A stretch of 64,000 bases of DNA from Chlorops oryzae (GCA_020466095.1 CM035809.1:2391393-2455392), one strand, 5' to 3'. Shown: positions 10,419 through 23,028, counted from the first letter of the stretch. Made by a program: numbers and translations. Notes: a model not told the origin generated them from the letters alone.

Positions 10419-10588
10419 TGTAATCGATCTTCAGCGGGACCCCCTTTCAGTACGTCACTCACGGCAATTGATGGATCACCGTTGGCAAAATGCGGATTAT
10501 CGCGACCTCCAGAAACGGCAATTCCGAAACCATAACCCGGAACTCGTGTTACTGCGACTGTGTGATACTCCCATGTTGTACGATCACC
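10419..10588 (-). CDS. pyd: pyd exon 3: first half of PDZ1
   Basis: A 170-nt exon with a strong acceptor (pyrimidine tract, then TTCCAG|GGTGAT) and donor TTACA|GTAAGT. It enters in phase 0 and leaves in phase 2, and reads [20 protein letters not shown] then [29 protein letters not shown] is the carboxylate-binding loop and second strand of a PDZ domain, and the long [10 protein letters not shown] loop is typical of ZO-family PDZ1. The PDZ continues in the next exon through a split Gln codon (CA|A). This is the shared acceptor for modules A and B. In fly Pyd and ZO proteins this domain recruits junctional membrane partners. Confidence 0.96.
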
Positions 10589-11251
10589 CTGGAATGAAGA
10601 AGACGAACAAGAAAACATTCAATTAATGTCGATGGACGGGTGATTGGAGCACAAAAGTTACATCAAATGCAATCGACTTCATTCGAAGTTGTAAGAGGAG
10701 CCGAAGAAAATTTAATTTATTTCAATAAGTTTTAATTGAATATGAGCCGAACACATGAGAATGTTTACTCCACAAAATTGTAGAAAAGAAAAACATACAT
10801 AAAAAAAAAAAAGAAAAATGGAATTGGAAAATAACCGGAAATGCAATGTTTTCCTTCTTTCTCAATTCGTATTCATGGTGAATTGGGGTTTTTGAATTTA
10901 TTTATTTTTTTATTTTTTTATTATTATTTATTTGTGTGACTCTAAAGAGAGTCGTCGTTTTATATTCTTCAGTGTTTATGAATACATCCGCAGTAGGAGC
11001 ATAAATATAAAAGGTGAGACATCACGAGCGTGAGGGTAATGCACTTTTATCATGGCTTCTTGGAAGACAAAATTTTATCGTTTTCAGGTAACTACATGAA
11101 AAGCACGTCCCCCAGTTGCATTACGTTTCTCTTCTTATTTAAAAAGGTCCCATTCAAACGAGAGGGAATAAGCACCGTTTTGAGGAGTTCTCTTCTTAGC
11201 AGTCAGCAAATTAAAACACACATTCCATTTTAAGGATTAAGATAAAAAATG

Positions 11252-11427
11252 CAGGGGCGGATTAAGACAATTTGCCGCCCTAGGCAGTTGAGATTTTGTC
11301 GCCTCCGACTGCAGCCAAATTTTCACATTTTCTGTTAGTGATGCGTTGACGATTAGAATTTGCTGCCCCTAAAAGTTTGCCGAACTAGGCAGCTGCCAAT
11401 GTTCCCTATAAAGTAAATCCGCCACTG
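11252..11427. mobile_element. hAT-like MITE with CAGGGGCGGATT ends
   Basis: Starts CAGGGGCGGATT and ends AATCCGCCACTG, imperfect terminal repeats of the CAGnGGCGGA type common in hAT elements. Flanks AAAAAATG and AAAAAGCA could be a decayed 8-bp target duplication. No coding capacity. Confidence 0.55.
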
Positions 11428-12544
11428 AAAAAGCAGTATTACAAATTATGGGTTTTTAGGTATGTTTTTAGACCACCCCATTTTACCTCTTTCTTTAAAG
11501 ATTTTCCCCCGAAGAGAGTCGCTTATCTCATTAGTGTGATTAATACCTTTTAAGTAAATACTTCCAAACATTCCATTTCAGAGGCAATGCCTTGTCTAGC
11601 CAGTCTTTGACTTCGTCTTTTCATTGAGGCTAAAAACTCTCATATTAGGACTATAAGAGTATGTATATAAATCCCAACCGAAGTCCACAAAGTAACACGC
11701 CAATACATGTTTTCATTTCGAAATTTGTTTTGAAAATTCAAGTTTTTCCGATGGTTTACATAATTTATCGATAAAAGCAACTTCATTTAGTAGTGAACAA
11801 GATTAAAAATGTATGTTTAAGTGTATTTTTATGCAACTACGCCCACGTAGACCTTATCTATCAGTTTTTCATTTGAAATTAATAAACAGCTTCATGTTCA
11901 GCGGCCGCCCTAATGAGTTGCATCTGCTCAAATATTTAAACTGCTGGATATTTGATAAATTGACCTGGTCATTAAATGAAAGAAATCCACCTTCACACAT
12001 TTTTCTCATCGGCTGAACATTTGTCGTTCAGTGAGGCAAAGTCAAGTCAATCAGAAGAGAATCAATTAAGCAGGGAGTGCTCTCATCATATTCATAAGGA
12101 GTGCTCGTAACTAATAAAGGCATCCCTTTATTTGAACGGAATCAATTAAGGGTGTTATAGTCACGCGAGCCTGACAACAAGATAGCCGATACACATATGG
12201 GAGCAGCTATATTTGTTTAAATATTTTCTATAAAACAGGCCCAAAGACCACGCCCACTAAGATAAATTATTCAGGAGATTTTCATTAGCATTTTTTTTTT
12301 TTTGTGAATCTGTTCATTTCCGTAGACATTTCATATGGGTATTTCCAAAAAAAATTAAATTTTTTGTCACGTCCGAATATATCTGATTACTATGCCTCGA
12401 AATTTGAAGATGTAAAAAAATAAAAAAAAATAATTAAATAATTAAAAAAAAAAATGCAAAAATTTCGAAATATTCAAAAAATTCAAAATATTCAAAAAAT
12501 TCAAATAATTCAAAGAAATTCAAAATATTCGAAAAATGGAACTA

Positions 12545-13155
12545 CAGTGGTCGTCCAATATAACGAATCTTATGTTGCACGGCTTGTTCGTAAATTCGAA
12601 AAATTCGTTATATTGGACAGTAAATTTTTGCACCAAAATCTTCCTTTTCAGGCAATAACAAGCTTTTATTTTAAAAAAAGGACCCGTTTACACAGATTTA
12701 GTTAAAAAAATCGGTTATTGCTGATTGTTTTTTAGTTGACTTCAACTTTTTTTGAACAGCCGGCTCCTGCAACTCTCTTAACATTAAGACTTTTGAGCAT
12801 TCGACATTATTTTGTATTGCCCATTCAACAATATTTTCTAAATAATTTACTGCACATTCGTGCTTAATAGTAAATCCATTATCCTTTATGTTTTTGTCTA
12901 GTTCACTCTCCTGCTCGTCATCACTTTAATCAGAGTCTACCCCGAGCGTTCTTTGCCAACAAACGCCGTGTTGATGCTTGTTTTTTCACGCAATATAACG
13001 GCGACATACATAAATTGCAAAAAAAAAAAATATTCGTTATATCGAACAAAATTTTCATTTCGATCGTAATATAGAACCTTCAATGCAAAATTTTAAGCTG
13101 TTCGTTAAATCACGAATTCGTAAAAGCGAGTGTTCGTTATATTGGACGACCACTG
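12545..13155. mobile_element. pogo/Tigger-like element, internally deleted
   Basis: A 611-bp element with perfect terminal repeats CAGTGGTCGTCCAATATAAC flanked by TA on both sides, the hallmark of pogo/Tigger elements. Related shorter repeats of the same motif (ATTCGTTATATTGGAC) occur just inside each end. It contains the C-terminal end of a transposase on the minus strand. Confidence 0.85.
12698..12980 (-). pseudogene. Tigger-type transposase C-terminal relic
   Basis: Minus-strand reading: HQHGVCWQRTLGVDSD, an in-frame stop, then SDDEQESELDKNIKDNGF, ECAVNYLENIVEWAIQNN, and the end SAITDFFN before a stop. An acidic stretch followed by xITDFF is the typical tail of pogo/Tigger transposases. 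The catalytic core is gone, so it cannot move itself. Confidence 0.75.
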
Positions 13156-13157
13156 TA

Positions 13158-16031
13158 TTCGAAACAAGCAAAAAACCCCCAAGTAAGAGAGATAAGGTCG
13201 GTCCGACTATGGTATACGCAGCTTCCCAGTCTTTTATTCCGTAGTAAATCGAAAACAACTACCATTTGTAGGCATGGTAGTTTCCAGATCATGTCAATTT
13301 TCGCCACCTACTATAAACTTGTTATAGTTAACCTAAATTCTGAATTTGAACCCCCTACGCTCCTCCATATGCACTAGTGTCCGACCGAAGATTCGACTTC
13401 CGTATTCGGCATCATATATTACTATATATGTCACTCTCATGGATTTTGGGCGGGACATTTCGCGCCAGTTAGAAAGAGATGTTACTCGGCAGGCAAAAAA
13501 GAGCGAGAGAGAAATACTTTTGGTGAGTACCTAAGTGAAAAATGCTCAGTTTGGTGGGTACCCAAGACCGTGGTGGGTACCCAAGACCGTGTTGAGAAGA
13601 GCCAAAATAGAAACGGCTCCTGAGTGACATATATAGTTATATTAATATGTTCGGCATAATCGGCCAGGTTTTCTAAGGATCATTCTCACAGCCCAACATC
13701 TAGCTGTTATAGCCTGTTCACACTTTCTGGAGTATCTCGACTGAGTTAGCTCCTTAAACTAGCTGCAAACCACCAGTGATTACCTTTCTAATCTGTATAA
13801 AAATGTTTACGTCCGCAAGAGCTGCACGAAAGGAATTGGAAACAAAATTACTATTTACCGCATTCTTCAATTCGGGACTTAAAGTTACTAACGTTACTCT
13901 CACGTCCGTTTGGAAATTCCCAATTGGTCTATCTTGAGTGGACGTGTTTCACATGTACAAACAAACCGAATATACCGTCGGGTACAAAAGCGACATTCTG
14001 ACTCTACTCTTTATCATCTGATCAACCTTTTCTGATTCCGATGAAACTATACACCGTGAAATTGTGAAGACATCTCACTTTTAATAAAGTGCCCATCAAA
14101 AACCAACGATGAACCAACAAATTCAGGTGAAGTCGTAAAAAAGAAAGCAAAACATTCACGATGAGCTTTTAGCCTACATTTCTCGAGCGTGTTCGCTTCT
14201 CTAGCTTCCGAGATTTGTTTCATTCTGATTGGAATGTTTTGGAATTCGAAACTAAAACAAAATAAATCCTACATAAATTTTGAAAGCATTTTTCTAAAAT
14301 AAACTAAAAAGTGTTCTTGTATTGCGTCAGATCGTCTGACCGAAAGACGGAGAAAAATTCTTAAAACGAAAATTCATTTTGGAGAGTGTCATAGCTTACC
14401 ACCACCACCACCGCATTGTTAAGCACGTAATCCGGGAATTTCATTATTCTGTTTGTTTAATGGATTCCTGTTAACTGCTGTCTTTGCTTTTTCATTTGTT
14501 TACTTTTATTTTTTCTATTATTAATAATTTTTGTTGTTTCCTGTTGAATGACACTAGAACGAGTTTTGTACTGCTTTTCACAATCACAATTGACATCAAA
14601 ATCGAATTCACTTAAAAGTTTTGAGCTTTTTTCTTCATTTGAATTTGTTTTTTGAATTTGCACTCAATATCAATTTTGAGTGCTTTTAAAGTTTCGTTCA
14701 GTTGAAAAATTTGAAAACGATTGTAGATATTCCGGGGAAAATATTAAAATGTGAGCATGTAGATTAGGTCTAAGAATATTCTTATATACCCCACTGTTGA
14801 GAGAAAAAAAGGGGTTAATTTATGTCATATACGTTTAAGGAAAATGAACCGGTCCCTCTGGGGATTATTCTTCGAGATGAATAAAAAAAAATATTAGTTT
14901 TGAATTTTTAAACTTTCTTGACTCTTTGGAGCAGCTGCATTTTCTCTTTGCTTCGGAGTCTAAAAATATTTTTCTGCTCGACGCAAAAGTGCTAATTAAT
15001 TTCCAGGTTATTTGTAACTGTACCAATACAATAATTTTTATACTTCGAGCAGTCAAACCCAATGAACAGAATCACGAATAAAATAAAATGAAAAATTTTA
15101 AATGTTATCGTGCCATCGAGAAAACGTGTTTCGGCATTAAAATTCGTTATTGTTGTTCGGATAATTAAGAGCAATATTGTTTATTTCATTTTACCGTGAA
15201 ATTAAGCAGCATTCTTGAGTCTTTAAGTCATCATGCAAACCGATTTGCATGGAATATAAAAGGGACTGAATTTTGTTAGATTTTTTTTTCATAGATATTT
15301 AAAGATGAATTTAATAAGACAAATATTATCAGCGCAATTCTAAATATTCCCGGGTAATTTTCCGTGAGGATTTGAAAAAACCCTCCTATTCTAAGCACAC
15401 TGAGAAGAGGATTCAAAGGGAATAAGAATTTTGAGCATTTTAAAGCAAAGGACATAACATTCTTTTCTTTATTCGTACTTAGAACATTTTCTTTTTGCGG
15501 ACCCAGACATAGGCCAGGACTTTTAAAACGCAAGAGGAAGAAGAATAAAATTTGCTTTTACCGATTTACCAAATAGTACTTGAAAATTATCGTTTGCAGT
15601 GTCTTCACGTGTCAATTGAACAGCAACGCTTTCAACTTTGATTTAAGAGATTAATTTGTGTTGTTCAAACACTGAGAGGCATCCTTAAAAAGCAAAGGAA
15701 GTTGAAAGTGCCAACGATTAAAATGATTCCTTTATTGGACGGATTATGTATCCAAGGCAATTGAAATCCCGAAACTCTAGTGAATTATTTGTTTACAAAA
15801 TTTAATAACCTCTTAAATTCTTGCTTTAACACATCAAGTACTAAGGAAGAGCTGGTTTTGTACGAGAACAGTAGAAAGAAGTACCTAAAAATGTTACAAA
15901 ATAATATTTAATCTCCCAATTAGAATAATGTGCCGAAATTCTAAAATGTTTCCTTAAGTCTTAAAGAACTCTACAGAGAAGTCCTTAAAAAGAAGTTTTT
16001 GAATTATTGTTTTTTGAAATTAATTGTTGTA
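13158..16031 (-). other. intronic stretch with minor repeats
   Basis: A 17-bp tandem pair (GTGGGTACCCAAGACCG, about 13555-13592) lies between two inverted copies of TATATATGTCACTC (near 13420 and 13625), possibly a 280-bp element. From 13.7 to 16.0 kb nothing was recognised. Confidence 0.4.
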
Positions 16032-16845
16032 CAGTGTACTTTCTGTTAAGGGGGTTATCTCATTGGCGAGGCTGTTTTTGGACCTTTTTGAAAAAAATTC
16101 GTGACAGAGAACGAAAAGAGCCTTTTCAATTTAGTTTTCTTTATTGTGTTAGGAATGAATGAAAGTTAATAAAGAAGCACTTTGTTTTTTTTATGTGAGT
16201 GCGGTTCAAAAAGTTCTCGGCTGTCAAAGTGGATGGTCAAAAAAAGGTCTAGTGCTGGCTGCCACGATTCCAGGTCATTATAGCGTGAACATCCAAAATA
16301 ATTTTGGGATTTTTTTTTACAAAATGGCCGCCATTGAAAAATGACCCAATGATTTCGAGTATATTTTTTTGTAGATTAGTGTAAAAAAAATATAAAAAAT
16401 TTGTACAAAATTATGACCATTATATTATGTTACCATAATGGTAACAATTCTGCGTCGAATGCATTTCGTTTCATTATAATCGGTCTAGAACTGGAGAAAT
16501 CGTGGCAGCCAGTAAAAAAAAGTGCTTTCGAGATAAATGCGTTTAAAGTTGGAAGCAACGCAAAAATTACTCGTTTTAGCGCAGACCTTGCTCAACAAAG
16601 AAGGCCACATCTTCTAAACTATTTCGAATTTCAAAAAATCCTTTTAGCACGATATTCTCATATATCCAAGATATTAAAAAAATTAAAAAGAAAAAAATGG
16701 CAAACAAATTTTTGCCCAATGAGACAACCCCTTAAGCGGACACCTACCGCGCCGAAAAATATGTCCGCTTAAGAGGAAACTATTTGGGAAGCAGGAACAC
16801 TAGAGCATTCCCAAAAAGTGTCCGCTTAAAAGGAGTGACCACAAG
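16032..16845. mobile_element. GTCCGCTTAAG MITE, interrupted by a TTAA element
   Basis: The left end TACAGTGTACTTTCTGTTAA and, after the insertion, TTAAGCGGACACCTACCGCG match the uninterrupted copy at 63.63 kb (CAGTTTACTCTTGTTTAAGC and on). The inserted element occupies 16050-16731. The right end lacks the final terminal repeat seen at 63.7 kb. Confidence 0.7.
16046..16735. mobile_element. TTAA-flanked MITE family, copy 1 (oldest)
   Basis: About 680 bp between two TTAA sites, with ends TTAAGGGGGTTATCTCATTG and CAATGAGACAACCCCTTAA. Its interior is homologous to the copies at 21.3 and 51.7 kb but more diverged. Because it sits inside another MITE whose sequence is known, TTAA is shown to be the duplicated target site, as for piggyBac-type elements. 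Confidence 0.75.
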
Positions 16846-16854
16846 GCGGAAGTA

Positions 16855-18641
16855 TGTTTTATGTATTTGGGATTTGATGTTATGACTCATCCAAATGTCT
16901 TATTCTATTACATTGCCAATAAGAAAGCCTAAGGGACAACTCTGCAATGTGGTCAATACAGCCAAATATTTTTTACTGAATTTTAATTTCATTAGAAATC
17001 GACCTTCAATGAACTGAAAAAAGTTTCTTTGGTATCCACTAAGAAGGGATAGACCCGGATTTCTTTATCCTCTAACGACTTTTTGGCCAATTTAATAAAC
17101 ATCTCGTCACATTTATTCTTTTCTTTGTTATTTTATATTTTGATTCGACCCTTTTCTGATTTAATTACTTCATATTTTTTTCGTTAAAAGCCATCGATAG
17201 AGGGTTAAGGTTGTTTGTGATTAAAACACGTTCTCTTTAGCTCAGTTTCATTTAAATAAGTTCCATTTTTTATATATATTCATTGATCGTAGAGTTGAAA
17301 AATTTTAAAAATTTTATTTAGTCACATTGACAAGGTCGTAAGTTTTCAGATCTTTTGCTGATATTATCTGTGACACATCAAGTTGAAATTTTTTCCATTT
17401 TTTATTTATTTTTTTCTGTTATGTAAAATAAGCGTAAGCATTTCCCATTAGCTTAAACAACGAAAAAAAAAAAAACCACAAAGACTGACCACCTCAATAT
17501 AAGCAGTTTTTTTTTTTATTATTTATTTCTTAACATGGTTTTGTGTACCGAAACAACTGAGAAAGTGTATCCGCGAGATGCACTCAGAGCCAAAGCGAGG
17601 AGGCGTTCAACAGTAAACATGAAAAGCCACGCGCACGATTGCAGTTAACTTAAAAGTGAAATGCAGCAGCTGAGCTCACAAGCGAGAAAAATAAGCAAAC
17701 AAAGTTAATATGTATGTATGTTTTATTTTTCTGTTTTTGTTTTGAACAAACAAAATAAGACTTCGAATGCCGAACAATAACGAAGACAAAATGCTCATAA
17801 AAGGCAACTTGAACACTGAAAGTGGTTAAGAGAACGACTTTTTTTTTCTATTTTCTATTTCTCTGGTCATGCTTTATTATTTCTTAAAGTAGTAGGTACA
17901 ACAATATCAAATAGTTCGTTGGATTCGAAATGCAATCGAAAACCGTTGCTACTTATGTCTATTTCATTGTTGAAGCACAGCACTGCACTCGGGCTTTGCT
18001 TTCTCGATCTTTATTTGTGCCTTTAATAATTTTGTATTTATCTTAACCATCATCATACACGGCTGCCGGAACTAATTGCACATTTGCTTTGCTTAATTTT
18101 GCTTGACTTATTTTTGTGGTTCGGAATATTCGGTGTTCAGAAATGAATTTCAATTTTTTTTTTTTTTTTTTTTTTGATTTATCAACGCTTTAACTTTAAT
18201 TTTCCGTTTACCATGCTCAGGCTCTAATTTTGGATATTTATATTAGAGGCCATAATGCATTGTAAAACGACCGCACCACGATCACGTTGTTGACGGCTTG
18301 AAACACGCTTGAAAACTATTCGAGTGCCTGCGTTACTTTGTGGAACGAGCCCACAGAATTTCAGTGTGGATACAAAAAAAAAAAAAGAAAAAGAAAAAAT
18401 CTTAATAAATGAACGCGAAAGTAGAATTGAGAAAAATATATAATAAGAAGTCTTAGGCGGTCGTGAGCGCTCATGTGATGCGCTACAGTTTGTCGATTTG
18501 GTTCTTATTATGCTGCGAATCGAGAGAAGAGGTTATTATTTCGTTAAAGAAGACATTCAACCCATCAGCTTTTTTTCCCATTCTGGTTTTTCCAATGCAT
18601 GGGACTTAATGGGTTAAGGAAATACTGTATTTAGGCATTGT
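16855..18641 (-). other. intronic stretch, some GC-richer patches
   Basis: No gene seen. Patches at 17560-17690 and 18270-18360 are less AT-rich than the surroundings and could be regulatory. A 20-base T run is near 18155-18175. Confidence 0.4.
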
Positions 18642-18770
18642 TAGGGGCTCTCTCCAGTTCTGTCATATAGAAAAGACTTCAGAAATGAATCAGAATTTTT
18701 CTGAAGTGTTTTTTATATGAAAATTTTCACTTCTGTTCCCTTTCTGACAGATCTGGAGAGAGCTCCTTAG
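18642..18770. mobile_element. AGGGGCTCTCTCCAG MITE, copy 1
   Basis: Terminal repeats TTAGGGGCTCTCTCCAGTTC and the complement ending GGAGAGAGCTCCTTA. The inner part contains inverted CTTCAGAAATGAATCAGAA and CTGAAGTGTTTTTTATATGA. Same family as 56987-57128. Confidence 0.75.
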
Positions 18771-18849
18771 CTAGAAAACCTTTTAAAAGTAAAGAATAAT
18801 TTTAAGGGAAATTTTTTTGTGGGAATTTTGAATACAAAAAATTATAAAA

Positions 18850-18980
18850 TAGTAATTCCCGCTTAATTGAACAACATATTTTTGACTTTTTTCGCTCGGA
18901 TTATTGAAAAGTTCTTACGCAGTAAGAAAAATCAGTAAAGCTATAGCGATTATCGTTGTTCAATTAAGCGGGAGTCACTG
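18850..18980. mobile_element. 131-bp CAGTG-type MITE
   Basis: The right end reads GTTGTTCAATTAAGCGGGAG then TCACTG. The left end is the decayed complement (AGTAATTCCCGCTTAATTGA). The CAGTG terminus suggests a Tc1/pogo-related non-autonomous element. Confidence 0.65.
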
Positions 18981-21259
18981 TTTTTGAATAAATTCTGCGT
19001 TCAAAGTCATTCGATTACTCTCGATTCAATGCTTGGGTAGTTTTAGTATGCATTTAACACGAGATAACAAAAGATTTTAATTATAGATACATATGTTGAT
19101 AGATAGATAGTTTAGTATACATACATATGTATGCATGTGGGTATGAATCTGTTGAAGCAAACTAAGCAAATATCGCCAGCTTATTCCTTTGGTGTCGGAG
19201 AACGTAAACAGAAAATAAGAATAAACATCAACGAACAAAAAAAAATAAAATAATAAATTGAAATAAAATAAAACAAGAACAATTGTATCGCAAAGATACG
19301 AGATCTATGGGAAGTCCGAATGTACTTTCAATTCTACTTCAATGCAAACATACATACATTTAAATGTAAGTACGTAAAATGCTGAAGTTGCAGCGGAGTC
19401 AGCAAAATTTTATTCGAGGCAGACCTACAGAATGAGTGCACCACAGGCAGGCCCGTCAGGCCGTCAAGCAACCAGGCAGACAGGCAGAAGCGGACGTCCA
19501 ACTTAATCGTATAAGAAGGCGCAATGACAGTGCGATGTTTAAAATGTTGTGTTGTTGATGGCTCGAATGAATGAACTTGTGGAACGTATCTTTCAGTCGG
19601 CTGAATAGGCAATAGTCTGAAATGCATAGACGCCGGCTTAAAAGTTATGAAATAGTTTAGGAGTAGGAGCATATTACTGTATGCACTTTATGTGAGAGAA
19701 AAGAATTTCTGACTTCACACTTGAATGGATTTTAGAATATACATATGAGATTTCCATTTGTGCTTCTACTATTTCATTCCCATAAAGCAGGCAAAAAGTC
19801 ATAACTATGGAAAACAATGGTTGAACGCATTGGTTTTTAGTGAGGGCTTACGATTGCGGTTGGAACTTTAAAAGTCGCAGCGATGAGCCACGTTGAAGGC
19901 TACAGTAACGACTCTAACTCATGGATGGGATCATCTCGAACTTTAATAATTGAGAGTATTGAAAATATCATTTAAATAATTAACGAAGAAATGAATTGTG
20001 GAACCTAAGAACATACCCGCATTTTCTGTATGTGATCGTCACAGACCCCTTTTTCTTGAACCTCTCTGCTTAAATTTTTTTTTTTTTTTTTGAAACTCGA
20101 TTTGTGAAGAAACATGTCCATACCTGTCTAGAAAATCCGAAAAAATTCTTTCTTGTTTACCTTACCTTTACCTTTATCATTGCCATTGCGTCCGTTCTGC
20201 CCTTTTCGAAACCGAGGGTTAACGTTAAATGAAGAAGACAAAGAGAAATAATGCATAATTTTTACCTGATTCAATTCAGATAGTCATTTTCGTTAAAGAG
20301 GAATGATTTCTACGCGTTTTTATGGCCTTCGACGTCGTCGGCTGATCTTTTAAGTCTTTGGTATGCGGTGGTAATTTTCGAAGTAATTGTGAAATGCAAA
20401 GGCACGCCAGGAATCGACATATATATGTACGTATGTATGTAGAAGAACGTTGTATAATGAGGTAACACATTTGAAGTAAAGAGAACTCAACCATTGAATG
20501 GCGTTCTTCGTTTCTTATGTCATACGGAAAAGAGCAGTTAAATGAAAAGTCCATTGAGTATGGAGCTTATATACATACATACATACATACATGTCATCGG
20601 AATCGAGATGGATTATGCTTCGTTCGTGGTAAATTCCATTGAAAGCATTCATGGCATCCCATTAAGTTATGTCTCTTTGCATGATTCCAGTTTGATAAAG
20701 AGGACATACATGTACATGTTTGATTGGTGATTCTATAAATATTTAATATGACGCATTTGAAAGTCTAAGACAAGCAAAAATTGCATGAAAATATTGCCCC
20801 AATGTATGAAGCATGCAATGACTTTACGATTGAACATTGCCTTCCCAACAGTTTCGTGCAACAGTTTTCCCGCAATCGTGTATTGTTTGCCTAACTCTCA
20901 ATCTTTCTGAAAGAACTTAAGTTTGTCATCAACCTTTTAGTACATTAAAGAGGGTTTCATCTATTGCCACATACCCTACACTCATTCGCACAGGAAAAGT
21001 CGACTTGTTAGAGTTACGAGTTCGACTTATTAATTCATCTGCCTATCTAAACTTTCTAGTTGTCAACATTTCTGTCATAATTCACATCTTAATGGAGGTC
21101 AGATTGTTTGTAGACAATACCAAAGCTACTTTTTTTAGTCATCAAGCAAGCACTTTTTATAGCTCTCATGAGGGGCAGCTCATTAGTGACTTAGTAAGGT
21201 AGATTTTTCTTCAGCTGTAAATATTTATAATTTTTTTAACTGTAGCTAAGGAGAAATTT
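18981..21259 (-). other. intronic stretch with simple repeats
   Basis: Contains tetranucleotide ATAC runs (20570-20592) and GATA/TACATATG patches (19090-19140). The reading frames here are chance; no gene seen. Confidence 0.45.
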
Positions 21260-22001
21260 TTAAGGGGGTCTTCTCATTGAAAACCCGTTTTTGGATCCTT
21301 TTTAAAAAAATTCTTATTTGAAAACGCAAAGAAAAATTGAAAACTTTTTTTATTTATTGTATTACAAAAGGTTCAAAGTAAATAAAAAAATTTTTTTTGC
21401 CTCGATACGTGGGCTGTTCAAAAAGTAATGAGACTTCAAAGTTGGTGGTGAAAAAAATGGTGCCGTCACGGCGGCCACGATTCCGGGTCTCCGGAGCGTC
21501 CGAAATGGAAAAAAAAACGGGGTTATAATCAGTATAGATGTAATTCTCGGGTGAACCTCAAGCTTAATTTTGTGATTTTTTTTGACAAAATGGCGGTCAT
21601 TCAAAAAAAATTTAAATTTCGGGCTTTTTTTTTGTAGTTTAGTGTAAAAAAAAAAATAGTAAAAAATTTTTTAAAATTATGGTAGAGGTTCACCCAAGAA
21701 TGGTGACAATTCTGCGTCGATTCCACTTTGTTTCATGAAAATCGGTTCAGTTGAACTGGAGATATTATGGCCGCCAGTTCGAAAAACGTGGTTTCGAGAT
21801 AAACGCGTTTAAAGTTTGAAGCAACGTAAAAATTACTCGTTTTAGCGCAGATCTTGCTCGAAAAAGAAGACTATATCCTCTAAACTATTTCGAATTTCAA
21901 AAAATCCTTTTAGGGGGCATATTCACAACTACCCAAGCTATAAATAAATGCAAAAAAAAAAAAGTCGAAAAAAAAGTTGCTCAATGAGAAGACCCCCTTA
22001 A
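21260..22001. mobile_element. TTAA-flanked MITE family, copy 2
   Basis: Ends TTAAGGGGGTCTTCTCATTG and CAATGAGAAGACCCCCTTAA form a perfect 20-base inverted repeat that includes the TTAA target. About 740 bp, non-coding on inspection. Nearly identical over its length to 51683-52387, so the two moved recently relative to copy 1. Confidence 0.8.
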
Positions 22002-22183
22002 GACTCTAAGTAAATTAACAAAGAGATTTATTAACATATTAAAAAAAATATTCTGATTTAAGTATTTAATACTAGGCAAATGATTGATCCAATTATCTAT
22101 TCAGCCCATCCAGATATCTAATTTATATGCTACGTATTGATTTACTAAACTCACTCACAAACGAATCAAAAACCCATCAATTG

Positions 22184-22536
22184 CCCTGCATCATTGCCAT
22201 CTTTCTCTACTGACTGCGTCAACAGTACTACTGACCAGTTATACCCCTCGCGATGCTTTGCGTTATTGACATTTAATATTGAGTTGTCATTGAATGTCAA
22301 CAGTAGACCGAAAAACTATTGACGAACTTTTGACGTCGGTAGACAAAAGGAGTACTTTTTCGCTTTACAAGGAGACACGTCGTTGACATGGTCAACAAAG
22401 ATGAACTATACCTCTTGACAGTACAGTTTCTCTTATTACACCGCCAATAAATACTGTTGACGTTGGAACTAGTTCTCTTGTCGATATTGACGTCATTATA
22501 GACATGGGGCCATATGGCGACAGGCTTCCTGCAGGG
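22184..22536. mobile_element. CCC...GGG iterated-motif element, copy 2
   Basis: Starts CCCTGCATCATTGCC, ends GGCTTCCTGCAGGG, flanked by TG on both sides. The interior is dominated by reiterated GTTGAC, GTCAACAGTA and TTGACGTC variants in both orientations. Same architecture as 5628-5933 but with a different motif. Confidence 0.55.
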
Positions 22537-22739
22537 TGGTTAAAGAATAGACTGCAAGTTTTCCAAAATCTTTTGACAAAATGTTTTTGTTGTTGATTGA
22601 AACGATTGATGGATTCGTTAAAGCAATTGTAATCGGATTAAGTGAATTTTTAGAGGAGTTAAAATATTTCCTTCATACATACAAATTTTCTTAGACTTTT
22701 CATAGCTTCTGGTATCATAAATTCAGCCTTGTTTTTTAT

Positions 22740-23028
22740 CCCCTCATTCATAATAAAATTTTAAATTTAAAACATTAGGGGTATTGACAAAGGCGTATTA
22801 AAAACGTTGGAAAGTCGGAAAATCGGAAAATTGCGACTTCTTAAAAATTTTTTTTAAACTTTTTTTGTATCTTGCACAACTTTTTAAGCAGATAAAATTT
22901 TCCGATTTTCCGACTTTACAATTTTTCGACACCTTTGTGAATACCCCTATTGGTTAAATTCAAATTTTGTATGGAAGTTGGACATTTAAAGAATGTTTAA
23001 ATTTAAAATTTAATTATGAATAAGGGGG
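22740..23028. mobile_element. outer fold-back element interrupted by a MITE
   Basis: Arms CCCCTCATTCATAATAAAAT and the complement of TTTAATTATGAATAAGGGGG, each followed by TTTAAATTTAAA, separated by the element at 22776-22950. Without the insertion the outer element is about 110 bp. Confidence 0.65.
22776..22950. mobile_element. TAGGGGTATTCACAAAGG MITE, copy 1
   Basis: A 175-bp element with ends TAGGGGTATTGACAAAGGCG and CACCTTTGTGAATACCCCTA, and inner AAAGTCGGAAAATCGGAAAA with its complement. The second copy at 57499-57663 is in the opposite orientation. Confidence 0.75.
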
